A stretch of DNA of 64,000 nucleotides from NCBI RefSeq assembly GCF_002013915.1, contig NZ_MBTF01000036.1:1-64000 (forward strand), in the 5' to 3' direction. The notes beneath the pieces were generated by a model. It worked only from the letters and a program-made list of their open reading frames with translations, was not told the DNA's origin and did no database searches. A program made the position numbers and the translations under genes. The stretch is from Mucilaginibacter pedocola (GTDB taxonomy: Bacteria > Bacteroidota > Bacteroidia > Sphingobacteriales > Sphingobacteriaceae). This document shows positions 63,530 through 64,000 of this stretch, one piece after another (position 1 is the first letter of the stretch; each line of letters opens with the position of its first letter).

Positions 63530-64000
63530 TTACTTATTATCCAGCCGCCCTATAACCTTCTTCCCCAACGCTATTCCCGGCTTCTCAATAAACTTTTCGG
63601 ATAGTATGGCCAAAAGTGCGGATAGTGTTAAGGTTATTAAAAAGTTGATCACCAAAACGGTAGTTGCATTAAACCTGCCCGAGATGTGAATGCTTATTTC
63701 GTTAGACAGCGGGTACGCAAATAAAAAGTGGAAAATATAGATGGAGAATGACAGCTGCCCTATGCGTGCGAGTATGGGAAGATTAAGGCCGGCATGTTTA
63801 AAAAAGTTGAACAGGAATGCAAATGACAGGCCTGCTACAAAAATGGTGAGGTTGATGTTGTGCGTAAGCTTGCGCGATAAAATAAGTGCGGCAAAAAATA
63901 ATACCAGGAACAAAGCCATGCTCACCAAGGGGGGCAGTTTGGTTGGAATAAACTTCTCTAAAAAGAAATAACTTATACCAAGGGCGAAAATGGGCAACTG
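63530..64000 (-). CDS. Acyltransferase family protein, C-terminal part (cut by window edge)
   Basis: The last 155 or so residues of an acyltransferase_3-type membrane protein. Several helices; ILARIGQLSFSIYIFHFLFAYPLSNE is the conserved late block (GxxSfsiYlfH), then LITLTLSALLAILSEKFIEKPGIALGKK with the typical EKP ending. The start lies beyond 64000. These enzymes O-acylate sugars or lipids. The Crp/Fnr gene begins 2 bases past its stop. Confidence 0.88.
   Translation of the reverse strand, partial: QLPIFALGISYFFLEKFIPTKLPPLVSMALFLVLFFAALILSRKLTHNINLTIFVAGLSFAFLFNFFKHAGLNLPILARIGQLSFSIYIFHFLFAYPLSNEISIHISGRFNATTVLVINFLITLTLSALLAILSEKFIEKPGIALGKKVIGRLDNK

Overview
The window looks like a chromosomal segment from a member of the Bacteroidota, most likely the family Sphingobacteriaceae (a Mucilaginibacter- or Pedobacter-like genome). 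This is inferred from three things: the gene order alternative complex III (ActABCDEF) - cytochrome oxidase - ctaA/ctaB - SCO - DUF420; promoter elements of the Bacteroidota type (TAnnTTTG at -7, TTTG near -33); and families such as DUF5777, DUF3341, TAT-variant ActB and LytS/LytTR pairs. No rRNA, tRNA, CRISPR array or phage genes were seen.

Layout. (1) 1-1219: a complete IS110-family insertion sequence on the minus strand. Its 5' non-coding end encodes a recognisable bridge RNA with target- and donor-binding loops; all four guides match the actual element ends and flanks. (2) 1245-16232: mixed housekeeping and accessory genes: a CPBP protease, a GlxA-like regulator, two DUF805 proteins, pgi, prfB with its programmed +1 frameshift, an esterase, a LytS/LytTR two-component pair, a SirB1-like protein, a methyltransferase, a Uma2 nuclease-fold protein and an outer-membrane barrel. 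Gaps carry many palindromic intergenic repeats. (3) 16349-17329: a deoxyhypusine-synthase-like gene. (4) 17584-34436: a respiratory block on the plus strand. Alternative complex III oxidises menaquinol and passes electrons through its c hemes to an A1-type cytochrome oxidase (CoxB, CoxA, two subunit-III proteins, subunit IV). The heme A makers CtaA and CtaB and a SCO copper chaperone lie in the same run. (5) 34474-36004: DUF2461 and an OmpA lipoprotein. (6) 36231-56113: a 20 kb surface-polysaccharide cluster with an ABC half-transporter, six glycosyltransferases, two Wzy/O-antigen-ligase-type membrane proteins, a Wzx-type flippase, and a central decoration module (GNAT, NodB deacetylase, amidohydrolase, two methyltransferases, a B12-binding radical SAM enzyme). 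(7) 56380-60331: a compact run of ECF sigma factor, a protein with an inner-membrane segment plus a C-terminal barrel, YceI, DUF5777 and a Rieske lipoprotein. (8) 60463-64000: a minus-strand run of acyltransferase (cut by the window edge), Crp/Fnr regulator, DinB, alpha/beta hydrolase and quinone oxidoreductase.

The strongest discovery-type signal is the IS110 bridge RNA, together with a promoter that would be completed only when the element circularises. The sigma/barrel/YceI/DUF5777/Rieske locus is the best candidate for an uncharacterised functional system.
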